A stretch of DNA of 64,000 nt. Origin: Sphingomonas sp. Leaf208 (lineage in GTDB: Bacteria; Pseudomonadota; Alphaproteobacteria; Sphingomonadales; Sphingomonadaceae). Below are positions 6,194 through 15,471 of the stretch, piece by piece. The notes under the pieces were generated by a model. It saw only the letters and a list, made by a program, of their open reading frames with translations. It had not been told where the DNA came from and did no database searches. Each line of letters begins with the position of its first letter. The stretch's first letter is position 1. A program made the position numbers and the translations under genes. The stretch spans positions 1 through 64,000 of the forward strand of contig NZ_LMKH01000035.1 in assembly GCF_001421415.1 (NCBI RefSeq), read 5' to 3'.

Positions 6194-8233
6194 TCACTTT
6201 GCGGGTGCGAACGAGAACAGTTCGGTCTTGAGCGATGCGGGCGCCCCGGGCTTGAACCAGTTGGTGTCCTGGATGTGGCTGGCGGTGACGTAGATGCGGC
6301 CGTCCGCGCCTTCCGAGAACGTGTCGGGCCAGCGCAGGCGGGCGTCGGTCAGCACCGGCTCGACATGATCGCCGACCAGCCGGGTGATCCCGTTGTTCAC
6401 CGGCGACGTCAGGTACAGCGTGCCCGCCTTGCTCATCCACAGGCCGTCGGCGACGTGCGTCTGCGCGACCGTCTTCACGCCCGCGGCCCGCGCCGCCTCG
6501 CTGACGCCGTCACGCAGCAGCGTGGTGTCGATCGAGTAGAGCGTCTTGCCGGTGAGCGCCTGGTAATACAGCGTCTTGCCGTCGTTGGAGATCGCGATGC
6601 CATCGGCGGCGAAGGCGGGCTGGCGACCGTCGGGGCGGACGAGCGGCTTGCCGTCGGTCATCACCTTCACGGTCTTGTCGATCTGCGTTGAGCCATGCCC
6701 GTCGAGCGCGCGGAAGCCCTTGCCGGTTTCGAGATCGATGACGATGATCGCGCCACGCGTGCCGGAATCGGTGATGTAGCCGGTCTTGCCGTCGGGCGAG
6801 AAGCGGATGTCGTTGAGGTAGGTGCCCTGCAACGCGACGTCGAGCGGCACCTTGATGACCTTGGTCACGCGGTTGGTGGCGAGGTCGATTTTGACCAGCT
6901 TTGGCGCGCCTTCGAGGATCTTCTCGTTACCGGGCGCGCCGGGATCGAGCACCCAGAGGTTGCCGTGGCCGTCGGGGACGATCGACTGCACGCAGACGAA
7001 ATAGTCGCCGACCGGCATCTCCGCCGACTTGGCGTTGCGCCAGCTGTTCCACTTGGCGTCCGGATAGGCCTTGAGCGAGCCGTCCTTCATCACTTCGGCG
7101 ACCGAGATCGGGGCGTCGTCGGTCCAGCGGGGGAAGTTGACGAAGCGGCGGCCGTCGGCGGTGACGGCGACGCCGGTCGCCTGGTGATCGAACTGCGCGA
7201 CCTGGGTGAGCGGGCGACCGCTGGTCTGCGATGCGGTCTGCGCGCTGGCGACGCCGATCGCCGCGGCGGCGACGACAGCGATCGCGGCAGCGCCAGCGAG
7301 GAAGGGTTTGGTCTTGGACATAATAAGGCTCCGGTCGGTGGTGTCGGACAGGTCGGCGGGATTGCCGGTGAAAAGCTGGATGAGATGGCGCGTGACCGCG
7401 TCGGGGGCTTCGCGCTGGATGAAATGGCCGACGCCGTTGAGCGTCACGAACGCGAACGGCCCGGTGAACTTGGCGGGTACCGAGGTGCTCGCCGATGGCG
7501 GGTTCACGCCGTCGACCGCGCCCTGGAAATACATCGTCGGCAAGGAGAGCGTCCTGGTCGCCTTGACCTTGTCCTCGAGCCACTGGCTGCGCGGATCGGG
7601 TTCAGCCTCGTTCCAGCGCGCGCGGTAGCTGTGCAGCGTGACGTCCGCCCAGTCGGGGTTCTCGAACGATCGTGCGACGCGGGCGAAGGTCGCCTCGTCG
7701 AACCAGCCGGGGGGCGACCAGTTGACCCAGTGGATGTGCGCGAAGCCCTTGTGATCGTCGCGAACGGCCTGCGCACCGCGCGCGGTCGCCATGAACCAGT
7801 GATACCATTGGCGCTGCGCCTGCTCGAACGGTGGCGTCGGCATGCCGCCGAGACGGGGCGGGGTGGCGAGCATCGCCATCCGTTCGACGCGGTCGGGCCA
7901 GCCGACCGCGAGTGCCTCCGCGGTGTTCGAGCCCCAGTCGTGCCCGGCGACCATGAATGTCCCGATCCCGAGCCCGTCCATCAGCGCGATCATGTCTATC
8001 GCCAGGATCGCGCTGTTGCCGGTACGTGGTGCATCGCGCACGAACCGGGTTTCGCCGAAGCCGCGCAAGGTTGGCACGATGGTCCGCAACCCGGCCGCGT
8101 TGAGCGTGGGGACGACGTCGTCCCAGGTCGATGCGTCGTCGGGCCAGCCGTGGATCAGCAGGACCGGCTGACCGTCGCGTGGACCGGTATCGGCATAGGC
8201 GAGTTCGAGATCGTCGGTCGTCTGGATCGGCAT
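6194..8233 (-). CDS. Alpha/beta hydrolase fused in frame to MRJP/yellow-family (L-dopachrome tautomerase-related) protein
   Basis: One uninterrupted 679-codon frame holds two complete proteins. Residues 1-300 are an epoxide-hydrolase-like alpha/beta hydrolase: HGW at 28-30, nucleophile Asp99 in GHDWGS, probable acid Asp241, and His270 in GVGHF. Residues 305-679 are a major-royal-jelly/yellow-family beta-propeller protein, with FPRW, NDIRFSPDGKTGYITDSG and ADGIAISNDGKTLYY. Between them residue 305 is a Met that opens a typical signal peptide (MSKTKPFLAGAAAIAV...ASAQ) with a Shine-Dalgarno sequence before it. There is no stop between the halves. It may be a real fusion, or two genes in which the first has lost its stop and the second starts at 7321. 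The first half is expected in the cytoplasm, the second in the periplasm. Catalase-family gene follows. Confidence 0.8.
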   Translation of the reverse strand: MPIQTTDDLELAYADTGPRDGQPVLLIHGWPDDASTWDDVVPTLNAAGLRTIVPTLRGFGETRFVRDAPRTGNSAILAIDMIALMDGLGIGTFMVAGHDWGSNTAEALAVGWPDRVERMAMLATPPRLGGMPTPPFEQAQRQWYHWFMATARGAQAVRDDHKGFAHIHWVNWSPPGWFDEATFARVARSFENPDWADVTLHSYRARWNEAEPDPRSQWLEDKVKATRTLSLPTMYFQGAVDGVNPPSASTSVPAKFTGPFAFVTLNGVGHFIQREAPDAVTRHLIQLFTGNPADLSDTTDRSLIMSKTKPFLAGAAAIAVVAAAAIGVASAQTASQTSGRPLTQVAQFDHQATGVAVTADGRRFVNFPRWTDDAPISVAEVMKDGSLKAYPDAKWNSWRNAKSAEMPVGDYFVCVQSIVPDGHGNLWVLDPGAPGNEKILEGAPKLVKIDLATNRVTKVIKVPLDVALQGTYLNDIRFSPDGKTGYITDSGTRGAIIVIDLETGKGFRALDGHGSTQIDKTVKVMTDGKPLVRPDGRQPAFAADGIAISNDGKTLYYQALTGKTLYSIDTTLLRDGVSEAARAAGVKTVAQTHVADGLWMSKAGTLYLTSPVNNGITRLVGDHVEPVLTDARLRWPDTFSEGADGRIYVTASHIQDTNWFKPGAPASLKTELFSFAPAK
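7319..7333 (-). promoter_or_regulatory. Internal ribosome-binding site and ATG inside the fusion ORF
   Basis: On the minus strand CGGAGCCTTATT precedes ATG (7321-7319). GGAG lies about 7 bases before the ATG that begins the signal peptide of the MRJP-like half. This would let the 375-residue exported protein (6194-7321) be made separately. Confidence 0.6.
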
Positions 8234-8444
8234 GATGGTCCTCGTCGGATCGGGGCGTCGGGCTCGTGGTGGAAGCTCACGGTAGAGCGGGCCGACGCGA
8301 AAGGGTCCTGGTATCGAAACAGTCTCCGGGGGCGGCTGTTCCGGCGGCTAAGCCAATGATTCGCAAAGGTGATCGGGCTGCGCGACGTTGTGGGCCGATT
8401 TGCGATCCGCGCGTTGGGGACGGCAGAACTCGAGGAGCACGACG

Positions 8445-8906
8445 ATGGATTCACGACGTATGGCCGGTGCGGTCGCAGGTGGCCTGGTGGCCGGGCTGGG
8501 CATTACCGCGCTGCTGATGGCGGGCGAGCGCAAGAGCGGCGAACCATCCGAGATCGTCACGCTCGAACGCAAGACGGCGGAGAAGCTCGGCATCGACACG
8601 CCAGCCGCAGATGCCCTGCCGTCGTCGCGCGAGCAGGCGGTCACGCAGGGCGGTCACCTGTTGCTGTCTGCGGCGGCGGGTGCGGTATACGCGGCGACCG
8701 TCGACGAGGAGGCGTCGGTTATCGGATCGGGCCTGGTGTTCGGCGCAGCGTTCTATGCGGCCATGCACTGGATCACGGGGCCGTTGCTCGGCGTGAAGCC
8801 ACCGGAGTGGCAGGCCGATGCGAAGACGATCGGCATGCACAGCGTGAACCATGCGGTGTTCGGGCTGGTCACGGCGCTGGGTGCGAAGCTCGCGACCCGA
8901 CGCTGA
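8445..8906 (+). CDS. Small membrane protein (possibly YagU/DUF1440-like)
   Basis: A 153-residue protein beginning MDSRRMAGAVAGG, preceded by CGAGGAG 7 bases before the ATG. An N-terminal hydrophobic helix (about 6-22) is followed by a charged stretch and then two or three further hydrophobic segments (HLLLSAAAGAVYAAT, GLVFGAAFYAAMHW, AVFGLVTALGAKL). The pattern resembles DUF1440/YagU inner-membrane proteins of unknown function, but the match is by eye. It is transcribed away from the hydrolase gene and faces msrB across a hairpin. Confidence 0.75.
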   Translation: MDSRRMAGAVAGGLVAGLGITALLMAGERKSGEPSEIVTLERKTAEKLGIDTPAADALPSSREQAVTQGGHLLLSAAAGAVYAATVDEEASVIGSGLVFGAAFYAAMHWITGPLLGVKPPEWQADAKTIGMHSVNHAVFGLVTALGAKLATRR

Positions 8907-8923
8907 AATCGAGTATCAGAAAC

Positions 8924-8954
8924 GTGACGGTGTGCCTGTGCGGCACACCGTCAC
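8924..8954. terminator. Bidirectional hairpin between converging genes
   Basis: GTGACGGTGTG (8924-8934) pairs perfectly with CACACCGTCAC (8944-8954), an 11-bp stem with a 9-base loop. It lies between the convergent membrane-protein gene and msrB. No T-run follows on the plus strand. Confidence 0.6.
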
Positions 8955-8963
8955 GCACCATCG

Positions 8964-9413
8964 TCAACCTGCCGCGTCGACCTGCGGCAGGTAGGCGGCA
9001 TACCCATTGGCTTCCATCTCGGCGCGCGGGATGAACCGCAGCGACGCCGAGTTGATGCAGTAGCGCAGGCCACCCTTGTCCTGCGGGCCATCCTCGAACA
9101 CGTGGCCGAGATGGCTGTCGGCGCCTGCCGAACGGATCTCGGTGCGGACCATGCCGTGGCTGTGATCGTGGAGTTCGGCGACGTGCTCGGGCGTGATCGG
9201 CTTGGTGAAGCTCGGCCAGCCGCAATGCGAATCGAACTTGTCGGCGGACGCGAACAGCGGCTCACCCGAGACGATGTCGACGTAGAGACCGGGCTCGCGC
9301 GTGTTGAGATACTCGCCGGTGCCCGGCCGCTCGGTGCCGCTCTGCTGCGTGACGTGGAACTGCTCGGGGGTGAGCTTGGCGATCGCCTCGTCGGTCTTCT
9401 TATAGTCGGTCAT
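8964..9413 (-). CDS. msrB: Peptide-methionine (R)-S-oxide reductase
   Basis: The 149-residue protein carries the MsrB fold landmarks: [25 protein letters not shown], and the catalytic cysteine in [11 protein letters not shown] near residue 120. It repairs R-methionine sulfoxide in proteins using thioredoxin. The first CxxC pair that binds zinc in many MsrB proteins (as in CVLCGAPLF) is replaced here by DIVSGEPLF, so this is a metal-free type; a Cys remains in SHCGWPSF and may act as the resolving residue. It starts 16 bp after the SDR stop with GAGAGG before the ATG, so the two genes form an operon. Confidence 0.94.
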   Translation of the reverse strand: MTDYKKTDEAIAKLTPEQFHVTQQSGTERPGTGEYLNTREPGLYVDIVSGEPLFASADKFDSHCGWPSFTKPITPEHVAELHDHSHGMVRTEIRSAGADSHLGHVFEDGPQDKGGLRYCINSASLRFIPRAEMEANGYAAYLPQVDAAG

Positions 9414-9429
9414 GATGATCCTCTCGCGC

Positions 9430-10191
9430 TCAGGAGAGCGCCGGTTGGCCGTTCGACGCGGACAGGCCGCCGTCGACCGGCAGGTTGACCCCGGTTATAT
9501 AGTGCGCATCGGCGCTAGCCAAAAACGCGATGGCGCCGGCGATGTCTTCAGGCTGTGCGCCGCGTGCCATCGGGATGCGTTCCTCGAACTTCGCGATCAG
9601 GTCGGGCTGGTCCTTCATGCCTGCGGTCAGCGCGGTGTAGGTGAGCGACGGGTTGACCGCGTTGACACGGACGCCGTGCTTCGCCTCGTCCATCGCGAGC
9701 GCGCGGGTGAAGTTGGTGACCGCGCCCTTGGCGGCGCAGTAAAAGCTGTGGTTCCAGTCGCCGCCGAGGCCCGATACGGACGAGACGTTGACGATGCAGC
9801 CCTTGTTCGCGCGCAAGGTGCCGATCGCGGCGCGGCTCATTTGGACGACGCCGTAGAGGTCGGTCTCGATGACCTTGGTGAATTCGGCGAGGTCGCCCTC
9901 GTCGAGCTTGCCGAGATGGTCGACGCCGGCATCGTTGACGAGCACGTCGATGCGGCCGAACTTGTCGACCGCGCGCGCGACCAGCGCCTCGCAGGCGGCC
10001 ATGTCGGAAACGTCGGTTTCGACCGTTTCGACGGTCGTGCCATCGAGGCTGGCGGCGACCTTCGCGAGGCAGTCCGCGTCCTTGTCGCCGAGTACGAGCG
10101 TCGCGCCCTCCGCGGCGAAACGACGCGCGGCGCCTTCGCCGATGCCCGAGGCGGCGCCGGTGACCACTATGATCTTACCATCGAATCTCAT
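9430..10191 (-). CDS. Short-chain dehydrogenase/reductase
   Basis: A 253-residue classical SDR: the NAD(P)-binding motif TGAASGIG at 11-18, VNDAG in place of the more usual NNAG, catalytic Ser in NVSSVSG, and YCAAK as the Tyr-Lys pair. It ends with the common [11 protein letters not shown] block. GDKDAD after the second strand (an acidic residue there) suggests NAD rather than NADP. Substrate cannot be deduced. The ATG at 10191 gives the family's normal N-terminus [12 protein letters not shown]. The gene leads the msrB operon. Confidence 0.88.
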   Translation of the reverse strand: MRFDGKIIVVTGAASGIGEGAARRFAAEGATLVLGDKDADCLAKVAASLDGTTVETVETDVSDMAACEALVARAVDKFGRIDVLVNDAGVDHLGKLDEGDLAEFTKVIETDLYGVVQMSRAAIGTLRANKGCIVNVSSVSGLGGDWNHSFYCAAKGAVTNFTRALAMDEAKHGVRVNAVNPSLTYTALTAGMKDQPDLIAKFEERIPMARGAQPEDIAGAIAFLASADAHYITGVNLPVDGGLSASNGQPALS

Positions 10192-10349
10192 CGATCTGTG
10201 TCCTGAAGCTTTGGGAGATACCGCGATGAACGACCGACACGCGGCCCGGTTTCCTTGCTGAATCAAGGAGATCGCCCGTTCGCCCCATTGGCGGACCCCG
10301 GCCGGTCTCGCGCGCGTTGATGCGTTCGAACCTGTTTCCGGAGAACACC

Positions 10350-10814
10350 ATGCTCGCATCCTTCCTGATGGGACTCGTCGGTGGCCAGCGCGCGATGACG
10401 CCGCTCGCCGCGGTCGCCATCGCCGCCGCTCGCGACGAGCTGCCCGCCGACAATGGTGCGCCGAAGCTGCTGTCGCACCCCGTCGTCGCGGCGGGTGCGC
10501 TGGCGCTCGCGATCGGCGAGATGGCAGGGGACAAGCAGAAGACCGCGCCCGACCGGATCGTCGCGATCGGTCTGGCCGCGCGGTTCGTCACATCGGCGAT
10601 CGCAGGCGCGTCGCTCGTCCCGCGGCGGCAGCGGTGGATCGGCGCCGCGGTGGGTGGACTGACGGCGGTCGCGGCGTCCTATCCCGGCTGGCGTGCGCGG
10701 ATGGCGGCGATGTCGCAGTACGGCCAGACGCCGACGGGGTTCATCGAGGATGCAGCGGTTCTGGCGGGTGCGGCGGCGATCGCGCGCAACGCGGCGAAGC
10801 TCGGCGCGGCCTGA
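10350..10814 (+). CDS. DUF4126-type membrane protein
   Basis: A 154-residue hydrophobic protein. MLASFLMGLVGGQRAMTPLAAVA is the usual opening of the DUF4126 family, and three or four short membrane helices follow (LSHPVVAAGALALAIGE, GAAVGGLTAVAASYPG, AAVLAGAAAIARN). The ATG at 10350 has GGAG 8 bases ahead and is preferred over an upstream ATG at 10317. No function is known for the family. It is transcribed in the same direction as the TonB receptor that starts 48 bp later. Confidence 0.75.
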   Translation: MLASFLMGLVGGQRAMTPLAAVAIAAARDELPADNGAPKLLSHPVVAAGALALAIGEMAGDKQKTAPDRIVAIGLAARFVTSAIAGASLVPRRQRWIGAAVGGLTAVAASYPGWRARMAAMSQYGQTPTGFIEDAAVLAGAAAIARNAAKLGAA

Positions 10815-10862
10815 CGTCGGAGGCGTATTCCGGGCGGGCGGAAAAGCTGCCATGCGGCGACG

Positions 10863-12926
10863 ATGATCCGTATCTCGCTCTCTACGCTCGCCTTCGTGTT
10901 GATTTCGTCCGGTGGCGCGGTCGCGCAGATAACCGTCGCGCCTGGCGACCAGCCGGCTGACATTGTCGTCACCGGGCGCGGGCTAGCCGATGCGCCCGGC
11001 GATCGTGTGTACGACATCGTCACGATCGATCGCGACCGGATCCAGGCTAATGCGAGCAATCGGCTGGAGAGCGTGCTGGCCGACGTCGCGGGGCTCCAGC
11101 AGTTTCGCCGGTCCGACTCGCGCAGTGCCAACCCGACCAGCCAGGGGATTTCGTTGCGCGGGATCGGCGGCAATGCGTCGAGCCGCGCGCTGCTGATCTT
11201 CGACGGCGTGCCGCAGGCGGATCCGTTCGGTGGTTGGGTCGCGTTTCCGGCGTATGCGACGGGGCGGCTCGGACGCATCCGCGTGACGCGCGGCGGCGGC
11301 AGCGGGTATCAGGGGCCGGGCGCGCTGGCCGGGACGGTCGAGCTCGAAAGCGCGACACCGGACCAGGCGGCGCCCTTCCAGGGCAGGGTCGCGTATGGCA
11401 GCCGGGATTCGGTCGATGCGCAGGGGTCGGCTGCACTGGTGCGCGGGTCGGGGTTTGCGACCCTGTCCGGAGCCTATGCGCGGGGGGATGGCTTCACGCC
11501 GACCGTCGAGGAAAGCCGGGGGATCGTCGATCGCGCCGCGCCGTACGAGCAGGCGTCGGGCGCGCTGCGGACCGTCGTCGGGATCGGTCCGAAGACCGAA
11601 TTGCAGATGAACGCGAGCGCGTTCACCGATCGACGCGACCGGGGGACCGACTTCACCGACAACAAGAGCGAAGGCGCGGATGCGAGCGTCCGGTTGGTCG
11701 GGCGCGGGCGTTGGGGATATTCGGCGCTGGCGTATCTGCAGACGCGCGCGTTCGCGAGCAGCTTCAACAGCATCAATGCCGCACGGACGACCGCGATCCA
11801 GTCGCTCAACCAGTATAATACGCCCGCGACGGGGCTGGGCGGGCGGATCGAGATCGCGCCGCCGCTGGGCGAGAGCATTACGCTCCGTCTGGGCGCAGAT
11901 GTTCGCGATGTCAGCGGCAAGACGCAGGAGCTGTATACGTTCGTCAACACCGTGCCGACGCGGCGGCGCGAGGCCGGCGGGAGCACGACGACGACCGGCG
12001 TGTTCGCAGACGGGAGCCTTGTCGCGGGCGACTTCACGTTCAGCTTGGGTGGCCGGGTCGACTGGTGGTCGATCGATGGCGGCTATCTGTCCGAACGGCC
12101 GCTGGCGACGGGCGCGGCGCTGACCAACCTGCGCTATGCGGACCGCGACGGCAGCGAGACGACCGGCCGGGCGGGCGTCGCGTATCAACCCGTCGAGGCG
12201 ATCACGCTGCGGGCGGCCGGGTATCGCGGGTGGCGGCTGCCGACGCTCAACGAACTGTATCGGCCGTTCCGCGTCGGCAACGATGCGACCGCGGCGAACG
12301 CACTGCTGTCGCCGGAGCGGCTGACTGGGGTCGAGGGCGGTGTCACGCTGACGCCAGCGCCGGGCGTGAGCATCGCCGCGACCTATTTCTACAACCGGCT
12401 GAAGGATGCGGTGGCGAACGTCACGACGACCACGCCGACGCAGGTGTTGCCGGGGGTGACGACCTACAGGGTTCGCCAGAACCTCGACGCGATCCGCGCG
12501 CATGGGTTCGAGTTGGATGCTGCGTATCGACCCGGTCCCATCGGTTTGCAGGCGTCGTGGTCGCATACCAATTCGAAGGTCGAGGGATCGGGGATCACCG
12601 CCGCACTGGACGGCTTGCGACCGGCGCAGACGCCGCGTGACCAGGTATCGGGGACGGTCGACTGGCGGCGCGATGCGGCGGCAATGTCGCTGACGGTGCG
12701 GCATATCGGCCGGCAGTATGACGACGACCAGAACACGCGGGTGCTCGATCCGGCGACGACGCTGGACGCGTATGCGGCGCTGCCGATCATGCGCTCGCTG
12801 GTGGCTGAACTGCGCGGGGAGAACCTGTTCAACGAGCGCGTCGAGGCGGGGATCAGCGGCGCGAACATCGTCGAGCGCGCCACGCCGCGGACGATCTGGG
12901 TCGGGCTGCGCTACGGGGGGCGATGA
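10863..12926 (+). CDS. TonB-dependent outer-membrane receptor
   Basis: A 687-residue receptor with a signal peptide (MIRISLSTLAFVLISSGGAVAQ). It has a TonB-box-like start ADIVVTGRG (about 33-41), a plug domain with SRALLIFDGVPQADPFGGW and RIRVTRGGGSGYQGPGALAGTVELES, and a 22-strand-type barrel. It ends in ...GLRYGGR rather than a classical aromatic terminus. It imports a chelate or other large nutrient across the outer membrane with TonB energy. The ligand is not evident. It lies just before the cobalamin riboswitch but upstream of it, so it is not under that switch. Palindromic repeats follow. Confidence 0.9.
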   Translation: MIRISLSTLAFVLISSGGAVAQITVAPGDQPADIVVTGRGLADAPGDRVYDIVTIDRDRIQANASNRLESVLADVAGLQQFRRSDSRSANPTSQGISLRGIGGNASSRALLIFDGVPQADPFGGWVAFPAYATGRLGRIRVTRGGGSGYQGPGALAGTVELESATPDQAAPFQGRVAYGSRDSVDAQGSAALVRGSGFATLSGAYARGDGFTPTVEESRGIVDRAAPYEQASGALRTVVGIGPKTELQMNASAFTDRRDRGTDFTDNKSEGADASVRLVGRGRWGYSALAYLQTRAFASSFNSINAARTTAIQSLNQYNTPATGLGGRIEIAPPLGESITLRLGADVRDVSGKTQELYTFVNTVPTRRREAGGSTTTTGVFADGSLVAGDFTFSLGGRVDWWSIDGGYLSERPLATGAALTNLRYADRDGSETTGRAGVAYQPVEAITLRAAGYRGWRLPTLNELYRPFRVGNDATAANALLSPERLTGVEGGVTLTPAPGVSIAATYFYNRLKDAVANVTTTTPTQVLPGVTTYRVRQNLDAIRAHGFELDAAYRPGPIGLQASWSHTNSKVEGSGITAALDGLRPAQTPRDQVSGTVDWRRDAAAMSLTVRHIGRQYDDDQNTRVLDPATTLDAYAALPIMRSLVAELRGENLFNERVEAGISGANIVERATPRTIWVGLRYGGR

Positions 12927-12965
12927 GCCTTAGTCCGTTCCCGCTGCGACAAACGAAGACAGCAT

Positions 12966-13019
12966 GTTTCCCCGCGAAGGCGGGGACCCAGACTGGGCTC
13001 CCGCCTTCGCGGGAGAACA
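12966..13019. repeat. Palindromic repeat family B, copy 1 (54 bp)
   Basis: CCCCGCGAAGGCGGGG...CCCGCCTTCGCGGG around ACCCAGACTGGG. It is identical in layout to copy 2 at 34105-34158 and lies 34 bp ahead of a family A copy. Confidence 0.9.
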
Positions 13020-13053
13020 ATGTTGGGGAGCGTTGTGGTTTGGTACGAACCAC

Positions 13054-13155
13054 CACCCCGGCGAAGGCCGGGGCCCAATTGGAAAGGTGGCAATAACGAG
13101 CCACCGCGCTCCATTATCGACGTCCCCCAACTGGGCCCCGGCCTTCGCCGGGGTG
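13054..13155. repeat. Palindromic repeat family A, copy 1 (102 bp)
   Basis: Long arms CACCCCGGCGAAGGCCGGGG and CCCCGGCCTTCGCCGGGGTG flank a less symmetric centre (GGAAAGGTGGCAAT ... CGTCCCCCAA). It lies between the TonB receptor gene and the riboswitch. Confidence 0.92.
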
Positions 13156-13257
13156 ACGCGATGGACCGTGAGCCTACTGATACTCCCCCTGGCGGGGGAG
13201 GATCAGCGTTCCCCGCGTTGACCCGTGTCTGGCGCGCGACTAATGCCGCCTACGTGA

Positions 13258-13441
13258 AAGGTTCCCCGCAACGGGATCAAAAGGGAAGTCGGTGCGCGGG
13301 CCGGGTCGTCACGACCCCATCCGCAAGACCGGCGCTGTACCCGCAACTGTGACCGGATAGCGGCCACCCCGATATGCCACTGGGTTCCGGTCCGGGAAGG
13401 CGGGGTGGGCGCGGCGACCCGGAAGCCAGGAGACCTGCCTC
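13258..13441 (+). promoter_or_regulatory. Cobalamin (AdoCbl) riboswitch
   Basis: The conserved blocks appear in order: AAAGGTTCCCC (about 13257), GGGATCAAAAGGGAAGTCGGTG (split about 13273-13294), CGCTGTACCCGCAACTGTGA (about 13333-13352), and the B12 box GCCAGGAGACCTGCC (13425-13439). These are the core of the cobalamin aptamer. About 130 bases separate it from the btuB ATG, room for an expression platform. Binding of B12 should reduce expression of the btuBFCD operon. Confidence 0.93.
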
Positions 13442-13572
13442 TCACGGTCGATCCACTGCGCGGGCGGGTGTCCGGCGCGGACGAGTGCTCCGGTCCAGCC
13501 GGGTTTCCTCGAGCGAGAGACGTCTGGCCGCCCGGCGAATGGTCGCTGGCGGTTCTGGTTAGGACGCAGCCG

Positions 13573-15471
13573 ATGACGAAATTCTTCCTTCTCCTGAGTG
13601 CCGCGGCGATCGCATCGCCCGCCTGTGCGCAGGACATTCCCGACGCCGACGCCCCCGAAGTCGTCGTCACCGCAACCCGCGCCGCACAACCGCTGAGCGA
13701 GATCGGCCAGGCCGTGACCGTGATCGACCGCGCCGAGATCGAGCGCCGCCAGACCACCATCGTCTCCGACCTGCTCGCGACCACGCCCGGCGTCACTGTC
13801 ACGCGCAACGGCACGGTCGGCGCGCTGACCAGCGTCCGCATCCGCGGTGCCGAGGCGGACCAGGCGCTCGTCGTGATCGACGGCGTGCGCGTCAACGATC
13901 CCTCGTCGACCGGCGGCGGCTTCAACTTTGGCAACCTCCTTTCGAGCTCGGTCGAGCGGATCGAAATCCTGCGCGGCCCGAACTCGGTGCCGTGGGGCAG
14001 CCAGGCGATCGGCGGCGTCGTCAACATCATCACCGCCGCGCCGACCGAAGGCGTGCAAGCCCGCGCCAACGCCGAATATGGCTATGCCGACAGCGTGTTC
14101 GCGAGCGCGGGCGTGTCGGGCAAGTCGGGTCCGGTATCCGGATCGCTGACCGGCGGCTATCTGCGCGCTGACGGCATCTCGTCCGCAGCCAGCGGCACCG
14201 AGCGTGACGGCTATCGCCAATATGGCGCGACCGGGCGGGTCGGCGTCGAGTTCGCGCCGGGCATCGGCCTCGACCTGCGCGGCTATTTCGCGGACAGCAA
14301 GGTCGACATCGACGACGGTTTCGACCCGAATACGTTCGTGGTCGCGGACAGCCCCGCTTACTCCACCACGCAGGAGCTTTACGGCTATGCGGGGCTGCAT
14401 GCGAACCTCGCGGACGGCCGGTTCAATAACCGCGTGGCGTTCACGATCGCCGACATCAACCGTGACAATTACGCGCAGCCCGGCGGGGACGTGACGTTTC
14501 TCGGCCGCGGCCGCAGCGAGCGTTATGAGTATCAGGGCGACTTCCACCCGATCGACCAGGTCCGCGTGGTTGCCGGCGTCGAGCGCGAGAACAGCCGCTT
14601 CAACGACGGCAGCACCTTCGCGCATACCGGCATCACCAGCGTGTACGGCCAGCTGATCGTCAAGCCGCTCGACATCCTCACGGTCACCGGCGGCATCCGC
14701 AACGACGATCACGACGATTTCGGCAGCCGCACGACGTTCGGCGCGAACGCCGCGCTGGCGTTGCGGACCGGCACCACCGTCCGCGCGAGCTACGGCGAAG
14801 GCTTTAAGGCGCCGACCTTGTACCAGCTCTTCTCCGACTACGGGAATCGCGACCTCGATCCGGAGACCGCGCGCAATTTCGATATCGGCGTCGAACAGGC
14901 GTTTCTCGGTAACCGTGCCCGGGTCGGCCTCACCTATTTCGATCGCCGCACGCGCAACCAGATCGACTTCCGCGATTGCAGCCCGGCCGAATTGACGACG
15001 GCCGGTTCGATTTGCGCCAACCGACCGTTCGGCGTCTACGACAACGTCGTGCGCGCCGAAGCGGATGGCGTCGAGTTTACGCTCGCGCTGCGCCCAGTCG
15101 AAGCGCTGACGCTGACCGCCAACTACAGCTATATCGATACCGAAAACCGCTCGATCGGCGTCAATTTCGGCAATGATCTCGCGCGTCGCCCGAAGCAGAC
15201 CGCGAGCGTCGACGCCGATTACCGGTTCGCGTTCGGCCTCTCCGTCGGCGGCACCGTGACGATGGTCGGCGACAGCTTCGACGAGGCGGGCAACACCACG
15301 CGTCTCGACGGCTATGCGCTCGCCGGCGTGCGTGCGGAGCTGCCGATCGGCGAGCGGTTCGCGGTCTATGGCCGCGTCGATAACCTGACCGACTCGCGGT
15401 ACGAGACGATCGCGGGCTACGGCAATTACGGCCGCGCGGCCTATGGCGGCGTGCGGTTGCGCCTGAAGTGA
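13573..15471 (+). CDS. btuB: TonB-dependent vitamin B12 receptor BtuB
   Basis: A 632-residue outer-membrane receptor. The signal peptide MTKFFLLLSAAAIASPACAQ is followed by the TonB box region EVVVTATR, a plug with TSVRIRGAEADQALVVIDGVRVNDPSS and RIEILRGPNSVPWGSQAIGGVVNII, and a barrel of BtuB/CirA type. The assignment to cobalamin rests on the riboswitch directly upstream and the btuF-btuC-btuD genes directly downstream. The ATG at 13573 has AGGA upstream; the frame is open further back, through the riboswitch, but that part is not coding. The stop overlaps the GTG start of btuF. Confidence 0.92.
   Translation: MTKFFLLLSAAAIASPACAQDIPDADAPEVVVTATRAAQPLSEIGQAVTVIDRAEIERRQTTIVSDLLATTPGVTVTRNGTVGALTSVRIRGAEADQALVVIDGVRVNDPSSTGGGFNFGNLLSSSVERIEILRGPNSVPWGSQAIGGVVNIITAAPTEGVQARANAEYGYADSVFASAGVSGKSGPVSGSLTGGYLRADGISSAASGTERDGYRQYGATGRVGVEFAPGIGLDLRGYFADSKVDIDDGFDPNTFVVADSPAYSTTQELYGYAGLHANLADGRFNNRVAFTIADINRDNYAQPGGDVTFLGRGRSERYEYQGDFHPIDQVRVVAGVERENSRFNDGSTFAHTGITSVYGQLIVKPLDILTVTGGIRNDDHDDFGSRTTFGANAALALRTGTTVRASYGEGFKAPTLYQLFSDYGNRDLDPETARNFDIGVEQAFLGNRARVGLTYFDRRTRNQIDFRDCSPAELTTAGSICANRPFGVYDNVVRAEADGVEFTLALRPVEALTLTANYSYIDTENRSIGVNFGNDLARRPKQTASVDADYRFAFGLSVGGTVTMVGDSFDEAGNTTRLDGYALAGVRAELPIGERFAVYGRVDNLTDSRYETIAGYGNYGRAAYGGVRLRLK

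Noticed and set aside
6695..8359. 554-codon plus-strand frame opposite the hydrolase/MRJP gene
   Set aside because: No domain is visible, and the minus-strand frame has two clear protein families.
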